Of a stretch of DNA of 64,000 nt, positions 52,418 through 61,072 are shown piece after piece (the stretch's first letter is position 1; each line of letters begins with the position of its first letter). Where the stretch lies: assembly GCF_000719285.1 (NCBI RefSeq), contig NZ_JOFS01000008.1:1-64000 (forward strand). Reading direction: 5' to 3'. Below the pieces are notes generated by a model. That model made no database searches, had not been told where the DNA came from, and was given only the letters and a program-made list of their open reading frames with translations. A program made the translations under genes and the position numbers. This DNA is from Streptomyces bicolor. Lineage in GTDB: Bacteria > Actinomycetota > Actinomycetes > Streptomycetales > Streptomycetaceae.

Positions 52418-53234
52418 TCCGCCGCCGGCTGTCGTCGGCGCTCTTCTCGTACAGCCTGCGCTGCTCCTGGATGCCGGGCATCACCCACAGCGGCCGCGCC
52501 GAGGCGTCGGCGAACGTGAGGCCGTCGTCGTCGGGCCGCAGCCCGGTCACGGTGAGTTCGAACGGCGCCAGGTATTCGATGTCGCCGGCCGCGGTGAGAC
52601 GGAACGGCCGGTCGTGGCCCGGGTAGACCAGATCGGACACCGTCAGGACCCGCTCGATGCTGTGAGCGGCCTGGTCGGCGTCCCAGAACACCAGAGGGTT
52701 GCGTTTGGTGCGGGCGACGTACGCGAAGTGCAGGGCGTCACCCGTGATGGCGGCGTGGCCATGCTCGGTCTGCACGATGATGCCGATGCTGCCCGGCGAG
52801 TGGCCGGGCAGGCCGATGACGCCGACCCCCGGGATGATCTCCTCCCCGTCGGTGACCTCGCGGACGGGGAGCTGCTCCAGCAGCAGCCCCGTCCAGGCGG
52901 GCGTGGCCCAGTCGTTGGCGTGCGGGAGGTGCGCGTACCGGCGTTCGTCGGGGTGCAGGACGAGGGTGGCCCGTGGGAACAGGTCGATGTTCTGGACGTG
53001 GTCCCAGTGGGCGTGGGTGAGGACGACGGTGTCGATCTGCTCGGCGGTGAGGCCGTGTCGGGCGAGCGCGTTCCGGAGGAAGGGGCGGCGGCCGACGTGG
53101 GCGGCGTCGACGATGATGTTCCGCTCCCGTCCGGCCGCGTCCGGACCGCGGACCAGGAACACCCCGCAGAAGGCGGGATAGCCCTGGTCGGTGTCGATGG
53201 CGAAGCCGGGCAGGAGGATGTCGATCGTCGGCAT
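52356..53234 (-). CDS. Metallo-beta-lactamase-fold hydrolase (lactonase-like)
   Basis: A 292-aa MBL-fold enzyme with the zinc motif HAHWDH (His74, His76, Asp78, His79), followed by GLPGHSPGSIGI, TGDALH and VYPGHDRP, giving a complete dinuclear metal site. The overall pattern, with an N-terminal domain containing AFCGVFLVRG, resembles the AHL-lactonase (AttM/AiiA) and related hydrolase group. It is the last gene of the minus-strand operon, 47 bp after the acyl-CoA synthetase gene. It may open a lactone or hydrolyse a thioester. The last 20 residues overlap the TEII gene and are not conserved-looking. GGGAG precedes the ATG at 53234. Confidence 0.87.
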   Translation of the reverse strand: MPTIDILLPGFAIDTDQGYPAFCGVFLVRGPDAAGRERNIIVDAAHVGRRPFLRNALARHGLTAEQIDTVVLTHAHWDHVQNIDLFPRATLVLHPDERRYAHLPHANDWATPAWTGLLLEQLPVREVTDGEEIIPGVGVIGLPGHSPGSIGIIVQTEHGHAAITGDALHFAYVARTKRNPLVFWDADQAAHSIERVLTVSDLVYPGHDRPFRLTAAGDIEYLAPFELTVTGLRPDDDGLTFADASARPLWVMPGIQEQRRLYEKSADDSRRRISRVPRVVPRTPREAGPVNG

Positions 53235-53281
53235 GGAACTCCCTCGGTCGGTGGGCTGGTTGATCACCTGCGGATCGCGCT

Positions 53282-55348
53282 TCACTGGTCCTGCAGGGCG
53301 GTGCGGATCGCGTCGAGGCAGGCGGGGTTGACGAGGGTGGACAGGTCGCCCGGTGCCTCGCCGGTGACGAGAGCGCGGACGAGTCGCCGCATCACCTTGC
53401 CGTTGCGGGTCCTGGGCAGTTCCGGCACGGCGATCACCCGGTCGGGGCGGAACGCGGCGCCTAGCGCGCCGGCCACCCGCGCACGGATCCGCTCGGCCTC
53501 CGCCCCGCCCAGCGACCGACCGTCGGACGGGACCGCGAAGCACCACAGCGCCTCCCCCTTGACGGGGTGCGGGATGCCGACCGCGGCCGCCTCGGCGACA
53601 GCCGGGTCGCCGACGACGGCGTCCTCGACCTCGGCGGGTCCGAGCCGTTTGCCGGCCACCTTGATGACATCGTCGAGCCGCCCGTGGACGAACCACTCGT
53701 CGCCGGTGCGTGAGACGAGGTCGCCGTGGGACCAACGGCCCGGCCTACGGCCGAAGTAGGTCTGGGCGAAGCGTTCGCGCGCCCGCCACAGCCCCCGGGT
53801 CATGCCCGGCCAGGAGCGCCGGACGACCAGCTCGCCGACCTGCCCCTCGGGCGGCTGCGCGCCGGAGTCGTCCTCGACGACCGCGGCGATGCCCAGGCAG
53901 GGGCCCGCGAAGCCGCACGGCGACTGGGGCAGGGTGGGCGCGGAGGCGAGCAGGGATCCGCCGACCTCGGTGCCGCCGCAGATGTTGATCACCGGGCAGC
54001 GTTTGCCGCCGAACTCGGCGAAGTACCAGCGCCAGGCGTCCTCGGTCCACGGCTCCCCGGTCGAGCCGAGGACCCGTAGCCGGGAGGGCACGACCGGGTT
54101 GCGCGGCTCACGGCCCATCAGCATGCGGGACAGGCTGGGCGAACTGCCGAAGACGGTGACCTCGTGGTCGTCGAGCAGCCGCCACAGGCGTGCGGCGTCC
54201 GGGTGGTCGATCGCGCCCTCGTACGCCAGGACGCAGGCGCCCGCGAGGGTGCCGCCGACGGCGATGAGCGGGAACATGATCCAGCCGGGGTCGGTCACCC
54301 AGAAGACCACGTCGTCCGGCCGCAGGTCGAGGTTGTAACGGGTCTCGCTGCCGACCTGTGCCGGAAAGCCGCCGTGGGTGTGGACCGCGCCTTTCGGGCG
54401 GCCGGTGGTGCCGGAGGTGTGCAGCAGGAGGAAGGGGGCGGTCACGGGCACCGAGACGACCGGGACGGGGTCGGCGGCGGCCAGCCGGTGCCAGTCCGTC
54501 GTGGCGAGCACGGCGCGGTCGCGGCCGCCGGCCCCTGAGGGCGCCGTTCGCCCCTCCGGCTCGGCGGTCCCGGACGGCACGCCCGGCCCGGCCGGCCCGG
54601 CCGGCCCGGCCGGCCCGGCCGGGGCGCGCGGACCAGGTGCGTCGGAGGAGTGCCGTGGCCCGCCCGGCTCCCGCACGACGACGAGATGGCGCACGCACTT
54701 GGCGCTCTTCAGTGACTCGCGGGCCACCGCCTCCATGTCCTGCCGCCGCCCCCGCCGGACGGCGCCCGCGGCGGTCACCAGGACCCGGGCGCCGGCGTCG
54801 ACGAGCCGGACCGCGATGGCCTCGGCACCGAACCCCGAGAACAGCGGCACCAGTACGGCACCGATGCGCGCGCACGCGAAGAGCAGGACGAACGCCTCGG
54901 GGCCGGGGGGCAGACAGCCGGCCACGCGGTCCCCGGACACGACACCGAGCTCGCGCAGCCCGCCCGCCACCCGGGCGCTGTACGCGGCCGCTTCACCGTA
55001 GGTGAGCACCCCGCGCGTGCCGTCCTCCCGCTCCCAGCGCAGTGCCGGAGACTGCCCGCTCCCCTGCCGCACGCGGCGCTCCAGACAGGAGTCCACGAGG
55101 TTGGTGTACGCGCCCGGGAACCAGCGCGTGAACGCGATCCCCCCGGCCTCGTCGCACACGCGCTGCGGCGGCCGGTGCCAGACAATGCCGATGTCCTGCA
55201 CGGCCCGCGCCCAGAACCACTCGGGGTCGGCCGCGGACCTGGCCTGGAGCGCGCGGTAGCCGCCGTCGACACCGTGCCTGCGGCAGAACGCCGTGATGTT
55301 GCTCCGCTCGGTGAACTCCCGCGTCGGATACCAGGCGTACGCGCTCAT
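53282..55348 (-). CDS. Acetyl/acetoacetyl-CoA-synthetase-like acyl-CoA ligase
   Basis: A 688-aa ANL enzyme of the short-chain acyl-CoA synthetase type. It has the ACAS N-terminal domain (YRALQARSAADPEWFWARAVQDIGI in two parts), LLLHTSGTTGRPKGAVHTHGG, WVTDPGWIMF, ICGGTEVGGS, HGDLVSRTGDEWFVHGRLDDVIKVAGKRLGPAEVE as separate motifs, and catalytic Lys in RTRNGKVMRR. It makes acyl-CoA from a short or beta-keto acid. A Gly/Pro/Ala-rich insert at about residues 240-275 is coded by a 9-base repeat. The frame is open to 56257 but ATG 55348 overlaps the thiolase stop by ATGA. With a thiolase upstream it could convert a beta-keto acid to acetyl-CoA. Confidence 0.88.
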   Translation of the reverse strand: MSAYAWYPTREFTERSNITAFCRRHGVDGGYRALQARSAADPEWFWARAVQDIGIVWHRPPQRVCDEAGGIAFTRWFPGAYTNLVDSCLERRVRQGSGQSPALRWEREDGTRGVLTYGEAAAYSARVAGGLRELGVVSGDRVAGCLPPGPEAFVLLFACARIGAVLVPLFSGFGAEAIAVRLVDAGARVLVTAAGAVRRGRRQDMEAVARESLKSAKCVRHLVVVREPGGPRHSSDAPGPRAPAGPAGPAGPAGPGVPSGTAEPEGRTAPSGAGGRDRAVLATTDWHRLAAADPVPVVSVPVTAPFLLLHTSGTTGRPKGAVHTHGGFPAQVGSETRYNLDLRPDDVVFWVTDPGWIMFPLIAVGGTLAGACVLAYEGAIDHPDAARLWRLLDDHEVTVFGSSPSLSRMLMGREPRNPVVPSRLRVLGSTGEPWTEDAWRWYFAEFGGKRCPVINICGGTEVGGSLLASAPTLPQSPCGFAGPCLGIAAVVEDDSGAQPPEGQVGELVVRRSWPGMTRGLWRARERFAQTYFGRRPGRWSHGDLVSRTGDEWFVHGRLDDVIKVAGKRLGPAEVEDAVVGDPAVAEAAAVGIPHPVKGEALWCFAVPSDGRSLGGAEAERIRARVAGALGAAFRPDRVIAVPELPRTRNGKVMRRLVRALVTGEAPGDLSTLVNPACLDAIRTALQDQ

Positions 55349-56520
55349 CGGGCCGCGCTCGGATTCTCGATCAGTGCGGCGATGCCCTGGCCGCCGCCGA
55401 TGCACAGGGCGACCACGGCCAGCCGGCCGCCGGTGCGGCGCAGTTCGTGCGCCGCCTTGAGCAGCAGGACGCATCCGGTGGCGCCGATGGGATGGCCCAG
55501 GGCGATCGCCCCGCCGTTCGGGTTGACCCGGTCCGGTTCGAGCTTGAGCTGGTCCACGACGGCCAGGACCTGGGCCGCGAACGCCTCGTTGAGTTCGATC
55601 ACGTCGATCTCGTCCACGGTGAGGTCGTTGCGGCGCAGCAGGGTGCGGATCGCCTCCGCGGGGGCGACCCCCATGATCTCCGGCTCCAGCGCCGTGACGG
55701 CGACATCCCGCAGCCGGCACAGCGGGGTACTGCCGGAGTCGAGGTCGGCCGGGCGCATCAGGAGCACCGCGGCGGCACCGTCGTTGATGCCGGCGGAGTT
55801 CCCGGCGGTGATCGTGCCGTTCTCCGCGAAGACGGGGCGCAGGCCTGCGAGTTTCTCCTCCGTCGTACCGGGCCGGGGGTGTTCGTCCCGCTCGACGATG
55901 CCGTGCGCCGTGGCGACGGGCACGATCTGCTCCTCGAACCGTCCCTCCTGAACAGCGATGGCGGTGCGCCGCTGGCTCTCGGCGGCCCACCGGTCCTGGC
56001 GCCGCCGCGAGATGCCGTACCGGTCGGCCACCACCTCGCCCGTCATGCCCATGGGGTAGTCCCCGAAGGGATCGGTGACCAGGGAAAGGGTGCCGTCGAT
56101 GGTCGTGCCCTCGGTCAGTTCGCCGGAGGCCCATTCGCCGTAGTCGAGCAGCGGCTGACGGGTCATCGACTCGTTGCCGCCCGCCACGACGACGTCGGTC
56201 GCACCGAGGGTGAGGCTCTGCGCGGCCGACCAGACCGCCTGGAGGCCGGATCCGCACAGCCGGTTGACGTTGTACGCGGTGGTGCGCACGGGCAGCCCGG
56301 CACGCAGCGCCGCGCGCCGGGCGTTGAACGCGTCGGGGCCGACCTGGCCCACGCAGCCCAGGACGACTTCGTCAACGGCGTCGGGTTCCAGTCCGCCGCG
56401 CCGGACCGCCTCCCGGATCACGACGGCGCCGAGCCGATGGGCGGGCACCGCGCGCAGTGCGCCTTTGTACCGGCCGATCGGGGTGCGGGCCCCGTGGACG
56501 ACGGCGATGTCTACGGGCAT
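55345..56520 (-). CDS. Acetyl-CoA acetyltransferase-type thiolase
   Basis: A 391-aa thiolase of the standard degradative/biosynthetic family. The nucleophile Cys89 is in NRLCGSGLQAVW, and the C-terminal motifs NEAFAAQ, GHPIGATG and CIGGGQG provide the His and the second Cys. It cleaves beta-ketoacyl-CoA with CoA (or condenses two acetyl-CoA). The ATG at 56520 fits the family start MPVDIAVVHGARTPIGRYKGAL (given as two motifs). It lies between the MFS carrier (5-bp gap) and the acyl-CoA synthetase (ATGA overlap). In this setting thiolysis of the CoA ester made by its neighbour is the simplest role. Confidence 0.93.
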   Translation of the reverse strand: MPVDIAVVHGARTPIGRYKGALRAVPAHRLGAVVIREAVRRGGLEPDAVDEVVLGCVGQVGPDAFNARRAALRAGLPVRTTAYNVNRLCGSGLQAVWSAAQSLTLGATDVVVAGGNESMTRQPLLDYGEWASGELTEGTTIDGTLSLVTDPFGDYPMGMTGEVVADRYGISRRRQDRWAAESQRRTAIAVQEGRFEEQIVPVATAHGIVERDEHPRPGTTEEKLAGLRPVFAENGTITAGNSAGINDGAAAVLLMRPADLDSGSTPLCRLRDVAVTALEPEIMGVAPAEAIRTLLRRNDLTVDEIDVIELNEAFAAQVLAVVDQLKLEPDRVNPNGGAIALGHPIGATGCVLLLKAAHELRRTGGRLAVVALCIGGGQGIAALIENPSAAR

Positions 56521-56525
56521 CGGGG

Positions 56526-57884
56526 TCACTCCTTCGCTGAGGGCTCCGCGTCCGTGCCGAACGCGGGGGACGCCACGGGGGGTTCGGGCAGCAGGGCGAG
56601 GGCGTCGCGGTCGGGACGGATCAGGAACGCCGAGAGGACGGCACCGGTGATCAGCAGGCCGGCGGTCAGGTCGAAGGCCCGGCCGTAGCCGACGGCCTCG
56701 GTGGGCGCGGCGTCGATGATCCGCCCGGTGACGTAGGGGGCGAGCAGGCTGGAGAGGGCGGCGAGGGCGTACGACAGTCCCAGAGCCGCACTGCGTCGTC
56801 CCGGCGGGCAGATGTCCGCGATCGCCGCGTTGGTCAGCGGGGTCTGTCCGTTGCCGGCGGAGAACGCCAGCACGAGCAGCGGCAGCAGGAGGGCGGCGGG
56901 ACCGACCCGGGTCGTCAGGAGCAGGCAGACGCCGGCGAGGAGCGGAAGTGACGCGCCCACCAGCCCCTGCGCGACCCGGGCGGTCACCCCTCGCCGCAGC
57001 AACCGGTGCGCGACGGTTCCCGCGGTGAGTACGAGGACGGCCATCGCCAGGGCGGGCAGGCCGACGATCCCGCTGACCTCCGTGTCGCTGAAGCCGGCCT
57101 GTTCCGCCAGGAACAGCGGGAGCCAGGCGAAGCCCAGGGCGAGCGTCCACATGACCGCGAACGCGGAGAACGTGGCCCCCAGCCAGGTGCCGGTGGTGAC
57201 GACACGCCAGAGCGGCACGGACGGCTGCTCCCTGGGCACCCTGGACGGTTCGTCCTGTGCGGGGCCGAGGCGCGCGGTGTACGGCCCGCCGCCGCCGAAC
57301 CTGAGCCAGACGAGGGCCCACACCACTCCGACGGCCCCGAGCAGGGCGAACGCGGCCCGCCAGCCGAGGGTGCTGCTGACCAGGACGACCAGTGGGGCGG
57401 CCAGGACGGTGCCGCCGGCGGCACCCGCGACCACGACGGCCGAGGGCAGGGCACGCCGTTTCTCCGGGAACCAGGTGAAGGCCGTGTAGTTGGCCAGGGG
57501 GTACCCCGGCCCCTCACCGGCACCGAGCACCACCCGGGTGGCGACGAGCGCTGCGAATCCGGTCGCGGGGAGGAGAATCGGCAGCTGGGCCGCAGCCCAG
57601 ACCAGGGCGAGCACGGCGAGCAGGGGCCGGGGGCGGATGCGGTCGCCGAGGAAACCGACGGAGACCGCCGAGAGGCTGAACAACAGGTAGAAGCTGCTGG
57701 CGATGGTGCCGAACTCGGTGGCCGTGAGGTCGAGATCGTCCTTGATGGGGCCCGCGGTCAGACCGAGCACGGCCTTGTCGGCGGCGTTGATCACGATGAA
57801 CAGCGCGAGCAGGATCAGTACGACGCGACTGCGGCGCCGGGTGTCGTCCGCGGTGTCCGGCCGGGTGTCCGCTTCGACGGTCAT
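56526..57884 (-). CDS. MFS transporter, anion:cation-symporter-like
   Basis: A 452-aa carrier with 12 hydrophobic helices. Helix 1 has LFIVINAADKAVLGLTAGPI, the loop after helix 2 is GFLGDRIRPRPLL, and GAGEGPGYPLANYTAF in helix 4 is the hallmark of the ACS group (phthalate, hexuronate, aromatic-acid importers). This contrasts with the drug exporter at 39113. It should import an organic acid. It overlaps the hydrolase stop by ATGA, and its presence with thiolase and ligase supports a catabolic operon. Confidence 0.89.
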   Translation of the reverse strand: MTVEADTRPDTADDTRRRSRVVLILLALFIVINAADKAVLGLTAGPIKDDLDLTATEFGTIASSFYLLFSLSAVSVGFLGDRIRPRPLLAVLALVWAAAQLPILLPATGFAALVATRVVLGAGEGPGYPLANYTAFTWFPEKRRALPSAVVVAGAAGGTVLAAPLVVLVSSTLGWRAAFALLGAVGVVWALVWLRFGGGGPYTARLGPAQDEPSRVPREQPSVPLWRVVTTGTWLGATFSAFAVMWTLALGFAWLPLFLAEQAGFSDTEVSGIVGLPALAMAVLVLTAGTVAHRLLRRGVTARVAQGLVGASLPLLAGVCLLLTTRVGPAALLLPLLVLAFSAGNGQTPLTNAAIADICPPGRRSAALGLSYALAALSSLLAPYVTGRIIDAAPTEAVGYGRAFDLTAGLLITGAVLSAFLIRPDRDALALLPEPPVASPAFGTDAEPSAKE

Positions 57885-59092
57885 GCCGGGGACAGCCGTT
57901 CGTCGAGCCAGTCGAACGCCCGCTGGTGGAAGCGGAGCGCCGCGCCTTCCTGGCAGTGTTCACCGGCCCCTTCGGCGTCGGTGAACACCATCAGCTCCTT
58001 GGGGCAGCGCAGCGCGTCGTGCACCCGCCGGGCCTCGCCGTGGCAGATCACGTCGTTCTCCGCGTCGAGGACCAGCGTCGGGCAGGTGATGTGCGCAGCC
58101 ACGCCGTGGAGGTTGTACGGCGCGCAGGCGCGCAGCGCCTCCGGGGGTGTCTTGGCCCCGAAGACCCACATGCCGTGCCGCAGGAACCAGCGCACCCGCG
58201 TGCTCTGCACCATGCTGACGTCCAGCACGGGCTCGGCCACGTCGTCGCGGCCCTCCGCCACCCACTCGCCCAGGTAGGGCGGAATACCACGGAGCGGGAG
58301 TTCGTAGAAGTCGTAGATCCCGTTGTGCAGGACGCACGCGGCGAGGCGGTCTTCGAACGCGGCCGCGCGGGCGGCCAGCAGCCCGCCGAAGCTGGTGCCC
58401 CACAACACGAGCCTTTCAGGGTCCACCTCCGGACGGGTCAGGGCGTGCTCGACCACAGGGCCGACCACGTGTTCCCAGTCCGGCCGGAAGACGAGTCCCT
58501 GCTCCCGCCGGACGGACTGCTGGCCGGGTCCCTCGAAGGCGAGCATGTGGTAGCCGCGGCGCAACGCACCGCCCGCCACCATGAAGTACAGCTCCTCCAG
58601 GGTCGAGTCGTAGCCGCCGTGATGGATCACGGTGGGCCGGGGGCGGGCCGCACGGCCGGCTCCGTCGGCGCGGAACAGGTATGCCGGCAGGGTGGTGCTC
58701 TCGTAAGGGATCTCCAGGCGCAGCGCGGGCACGTCGAAGAGTTCGGCGGCCCGTGCGAAGGTCTGGCGCGAGCACCGGGCGAGCCGGTCCGACTCGGTGT
58801 CGGCGTCGCGGTTCTCGACGCGGAAGAAGTCCGCGGTCCGGTAGTAGTTCGAGGCCCGCAGCAGTGCCTCGCGGGCGCTGACCCGGTGGCCTGCGGCGAG
58901 CGTCTCGTCGCCGATGCGGTGGAGGCGTTCGGCGAGGGCGGTCCACTCGCGGTACCAGGCCCGCTCGTCGCCGTCCGGGATGTTCCGGCAGGTGACGAGT
59001 ACCTCGCCGAGGTCCGCGCCGGCGTAGGCGGCGTGCCCGGCGGTGCGCAGAGCCTGGAAGGAGAACGCCACGTCGTCGAAGAGGAACTTCAT
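57881..59092 (-). CDS. FrsA-like alpha/beta hydrolase, paralogue B
   Basis: A 403-aa protein clearly paralogous to the gene at 37209, with the same N-terminus MKFLFDD and closely matching cap domain (SNYYRTADFF, AHNYYRTAEFF in the other). The triad is complete: Ser234 in GTSFGG, Asp in VLDAENDVI, His in GAGEHCQEG. Relatives include C-C bond hydrolases of beta-dicarbonyl compounds. It is the first gene of the five-gene minus-strand operon controlled by the divergent TetR. AAAGGAGG precedes the ATG at 59092. Probable role: cleaving an acyl-tetronate, its precursor or another acyl compound to a fatty acid and a ring or keto fragment. Confidence 0.88.
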   Translation of the reverse strand: MKFLFDDVAFSFQALRTAGHAAYAGADLGEVLVTCRNIPDGDERAWYREWTALAERLHRIGDETLAAGHRVSAREALLRASNYYRTADFFRVENRDADTESDRLARCSRQTFARAAELFDVPALRLEIPYESTTLPAYLFRADGAGRAARPRPTVIHHGGYDSTLEELYFMVAGGALRRGYHMLAFEGPGQQSVRREQGLVFRPDWEHVVGPVVEHALTRPEVDPERLVLWGTSFGGLLAARAAAFEDRLAACVLHNGIYDFYELPLRGIPPYLGEWVAEGRDDVAEPVLDVSMVQSTRVRWFLRHGMWVFGAKTPPEALRACAPYNLHGVAAHITCPTLVLDAENDVICHGEARRVHDALRCPKELMVFTDAEGAGEHCQEGAALRFHQRAFDWLDERLSPA

Positions 59093-59126
59093 CGTGACCT
59101 CCTTTCCCGGACTTCTCCGGGGCGGA

Positions 59127-59194
59127 ACGGAACAGGTCCGTTCCGTCTCGCCGCGGAACGTACACCCGGCCCGGACGGAACGCAACCGTTCCGT
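59127..59194. promoter_or_regulatory. Two TetR-type operators, ACGGAAC-N6-GTTCCGT
   Basis: Perfect 7-bp inverted repeats with a 6-base spacer occur at 59127-59146 and 59175-59194. The second extends to a 12-bp perfect repeat (59171-59198). Their centres are 48 bp apart. A further half-site CGGAACG lies at 59154-59160. They lie between the divergent TetR gene and the five-gene operon, so binding would control both. No similar site was found upstream of the exporter operon, the SARP or the biosynthetic operon. Confidence 0.85.
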
Positions 59195-59213
59195 CCGGTG
59201 TTAATCTCGCGCG

Positions 59214-59831
59214 GTGGACTCCACCAGCCGGAACACCTTCGACCGCAGACCCACCGGCTCCGCGGCGCTACGGGAATCCGTGACCGAGACGATCAGGCGG
59301 GCGGTCTTCGAGGAACTGGCCGAGACCGGGTACGCCCGGATGTCCATGGAGGCCGTGACCCGCCGGGCCCGGGTCGGCAAGGCGGCCCTGTACCGCCGCT
59401 GGCCCGCCAAGGAGGCCATGGTGGTGGAGCTGGTCTCGGAGGCCGCCGCCGCGCATCTTCCCGCGACGGCCGACTCCGGGTCGCTGCACGATGACGTCGA
59501 GCGCTTCATCCGGCACACCATGGCCGACCTGCGGCATCCCCTCGCCGGCCGGATCATCCCCGACCTGGTGGCCGAGTCGGCCCGCAACCCTTCCCTGCGC
59601 GACGCGCTGCACCGGGCGGTCCTCGGTCCCCGGCGCGCGGCTGTGGCGACGCTCCTGCGCCAGGCGGTGGACCGCGGCGAGTTGCCCGGCGACATCGACA
59701 TGGGCCTGGCCGTCGACATCTTCGGCGCCCCGCTGTACTTCAGGATGCTCGCGGTCGGCGGCCCCACCGACGACGCCTACGTCACCCGCCTCACCCACGC
59801 CGTCCTCGCGGCGCTCGCCGCCAGCCGCTGA
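59214..59831 (+). CDS. TetR-family transcriptional regulator
   Basis: A 205-aa repressor with an N-terminal HTH (ETIRRAVFEELAETGYARMS and VTRRARVGKAALYRRWPAKEAM) and a C-terminal ligand domain with GRIIPDLVAESARNPSLRDAL. The GTG at 59214 has no obvious ribosome site and is only 16 bases from an operator, so the message may be leaderless or the start slightly later. It is divergent from the hydrolase/MFS/thiolase/ligase/MBL operon, its likely target. Similar in domain layout to, but not a close paralogue of, the TetR at 38420. About 200 bases without a gene follow. Confidence 0.9.
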   Translation: MDSTSRNTFDRRPTGSAALRESVTETIRRAVFEELAETGYARMSMEAVTRRARVGKAALYRRWPAKEAMVVELVSEAAAAHLPATADSGSLHDDVERFIRHTMADLRHPLAGRIIPDLVAESARNPSLRDALHRAVLGPRRAAVATLLRQAVDRGELPGDIDMGLAVDIFGAPLYFRMLAVGGPTDDAYVTRLTHAVLAALAASR

Positions 59832-60034
59832 ACGCTCGTGCGCCGCGCCGCGCCCGTCCGGCACGGCCTACTCCGAGGTCGGAACCCGGCGTCCCGTGGT
59901 TGCCCAAAAGCACCGGGTCCTGTCGCCGTTGGCCGAATCGGCCCGCAGGCCCGACAACACCCCGGTTGCAGGGCCGGAGGCCCGCCGAAGGAGCGCCACC
60001 CAGGTTCGGCAGGCAGATCCGGAAGCCTCACGCC

Positions 60035-61054
60035 TCACCGGTACAGCGCAGGCCTGTCGACCAGATCCACCGCGACCCGCCCGCCGTCCTCCAGCGACCG
60101 TACGCCCGCCTCGCAGACCGCGGCGACCGCGTAGCCGTCCCAGGCGCTCGGTCCGGTGACCTCGCCGCGCCGGGTGGCGTCGACCCAGGCCTGGACCTCA
60201 CGGTCGTAGGCGTCGGCGAACCGCTCGATGTAGTCCTGCGCGATGATGCCGCCCCAGCGGCCGGCCGCGTTGGTGACCATGGCGTGGCCGTCGCCGACGC
60301 GGGCGGTGCCGCGTTCGCAGACGACCTCGGCCTGGACCTGGTAGCCGAAGCCGCAGTTGACGAAGATCTCGACGTCGACGACGGCGCCGCCGTCGGTCTC
60401 GAAGAGCACGAGCTGCGGGTCCCGGATGCCGTCCGGCGCGTTGCCGGACGGCGCCGGGGTCAGCACGGTGACGGCCGTGATCTCCTGACCGAGCAGCCAG
60501 CGGGTCACGTCCATCTCGTGGGTGACCGAGTCGTTGATGAGCATCTCGCTGGTCCAGCCGGGCGGGCTGGCGACGTTGCGGTGCCGGTTGTGCAGCATGA
60601 GGGGACGGCCCAACTGGCCCGTCTTCAGCAGGGACTTGAGCTTCATGTACTCGGCGTCGTAGCGCCGCATGAAGCCGACCTGGACCCGGCGGCGGCCCAG
60701 CCTCTGCTCGGCCTCCAGGACGCGTAGCGCGGACGCCGCGTCGGGGGTGAGGGGTTTCTCGCACAGCACCGGCAGATCGTGCTCGAATGCTGTGAGCAGC
60801 GCCGCCTCGTGGGCGGGGCCGGGGGAGGCGACGATCACCGCGTCCACGTCGGCCGCACTCATAGCGGCGGCCGGGTCGGTGAAGGCGGTGCAGCCGTCGA
60901 CGCGGGTCGCGACCGATTTGGCGCGCTCCGCGTCGACGTCCACGACGGCGGTCACCCGTGCCCCGCTGGTGACCTCCTGGATGCGGCGCACATGGTCGGC
61001 GCCCATCTTTCCGGTACCGATGACTGCGACTCCGAGTGTGGCGCGCTCAGTCAT
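60035..61054 (-). CDS. Inositol 2-dehydrogenase-type Gfo/Idh oxidoreductase
   Basis: A 339-aa dehydrogenase starting with [19 protein letters not shown] (GxGxxG Rossmann motif), then [16 protein letters not shown] and [14 protein letters not shown], and [14 protein letters not shown] with catalytic Asp/His. This pattern is close to the IolG enzymes of actinobacteria, which oxidise myo-inositol to 2-keto-myo-inositol. It is the last gene of a right-edge operon with IolE-like, ABC ATPase and permease genes, 18 bp after the IolE-like stop, fitting uptake and first oxidation of inositol or a related polyol. Confidence 0.87.
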   Translation of the reverse strand: MTERATLGVAVIGTGKMGADHVRRIQEVTSGARVTAVVDVDAERAKSVATRVDGCTAFTDPAAAMSAADVDAVIVASPGPAHEAALLTAFEHDLPVLCEKPLTPDAASALRVLEAEQRLGRRRVQVGFMRRYDAEYMKLKSLLKTGQLGRPLMLHNRHRNVASPPGWTSEMLINDSVTHEMDVTRWLLGQEITAVTVLTPAPSGNAPDGIRDPQLVLFETDGGAVVDVEIFVNCGFGYQVQAEVVCERGTARVGDGHAMVTNAAGRWGGIIAQDYIERFADAYDREVQAWVDATRRGEVTGPSAWDGYAVAAVCEAGVRSLEDGGRVAVDLVDRPALYR

Positions 61055-61072
61055 GGCTGTCCTTTCGGGTCG

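Noticed and set aside
55349..56257. Extension of the acyl-CoA synthetase to 991 aa
   Set aside because: The extra part lies entirely opposite or over the thiolase gene in another frame, and the ATG at 55348 gives a typical family N-terminus and an ATGA overlap.
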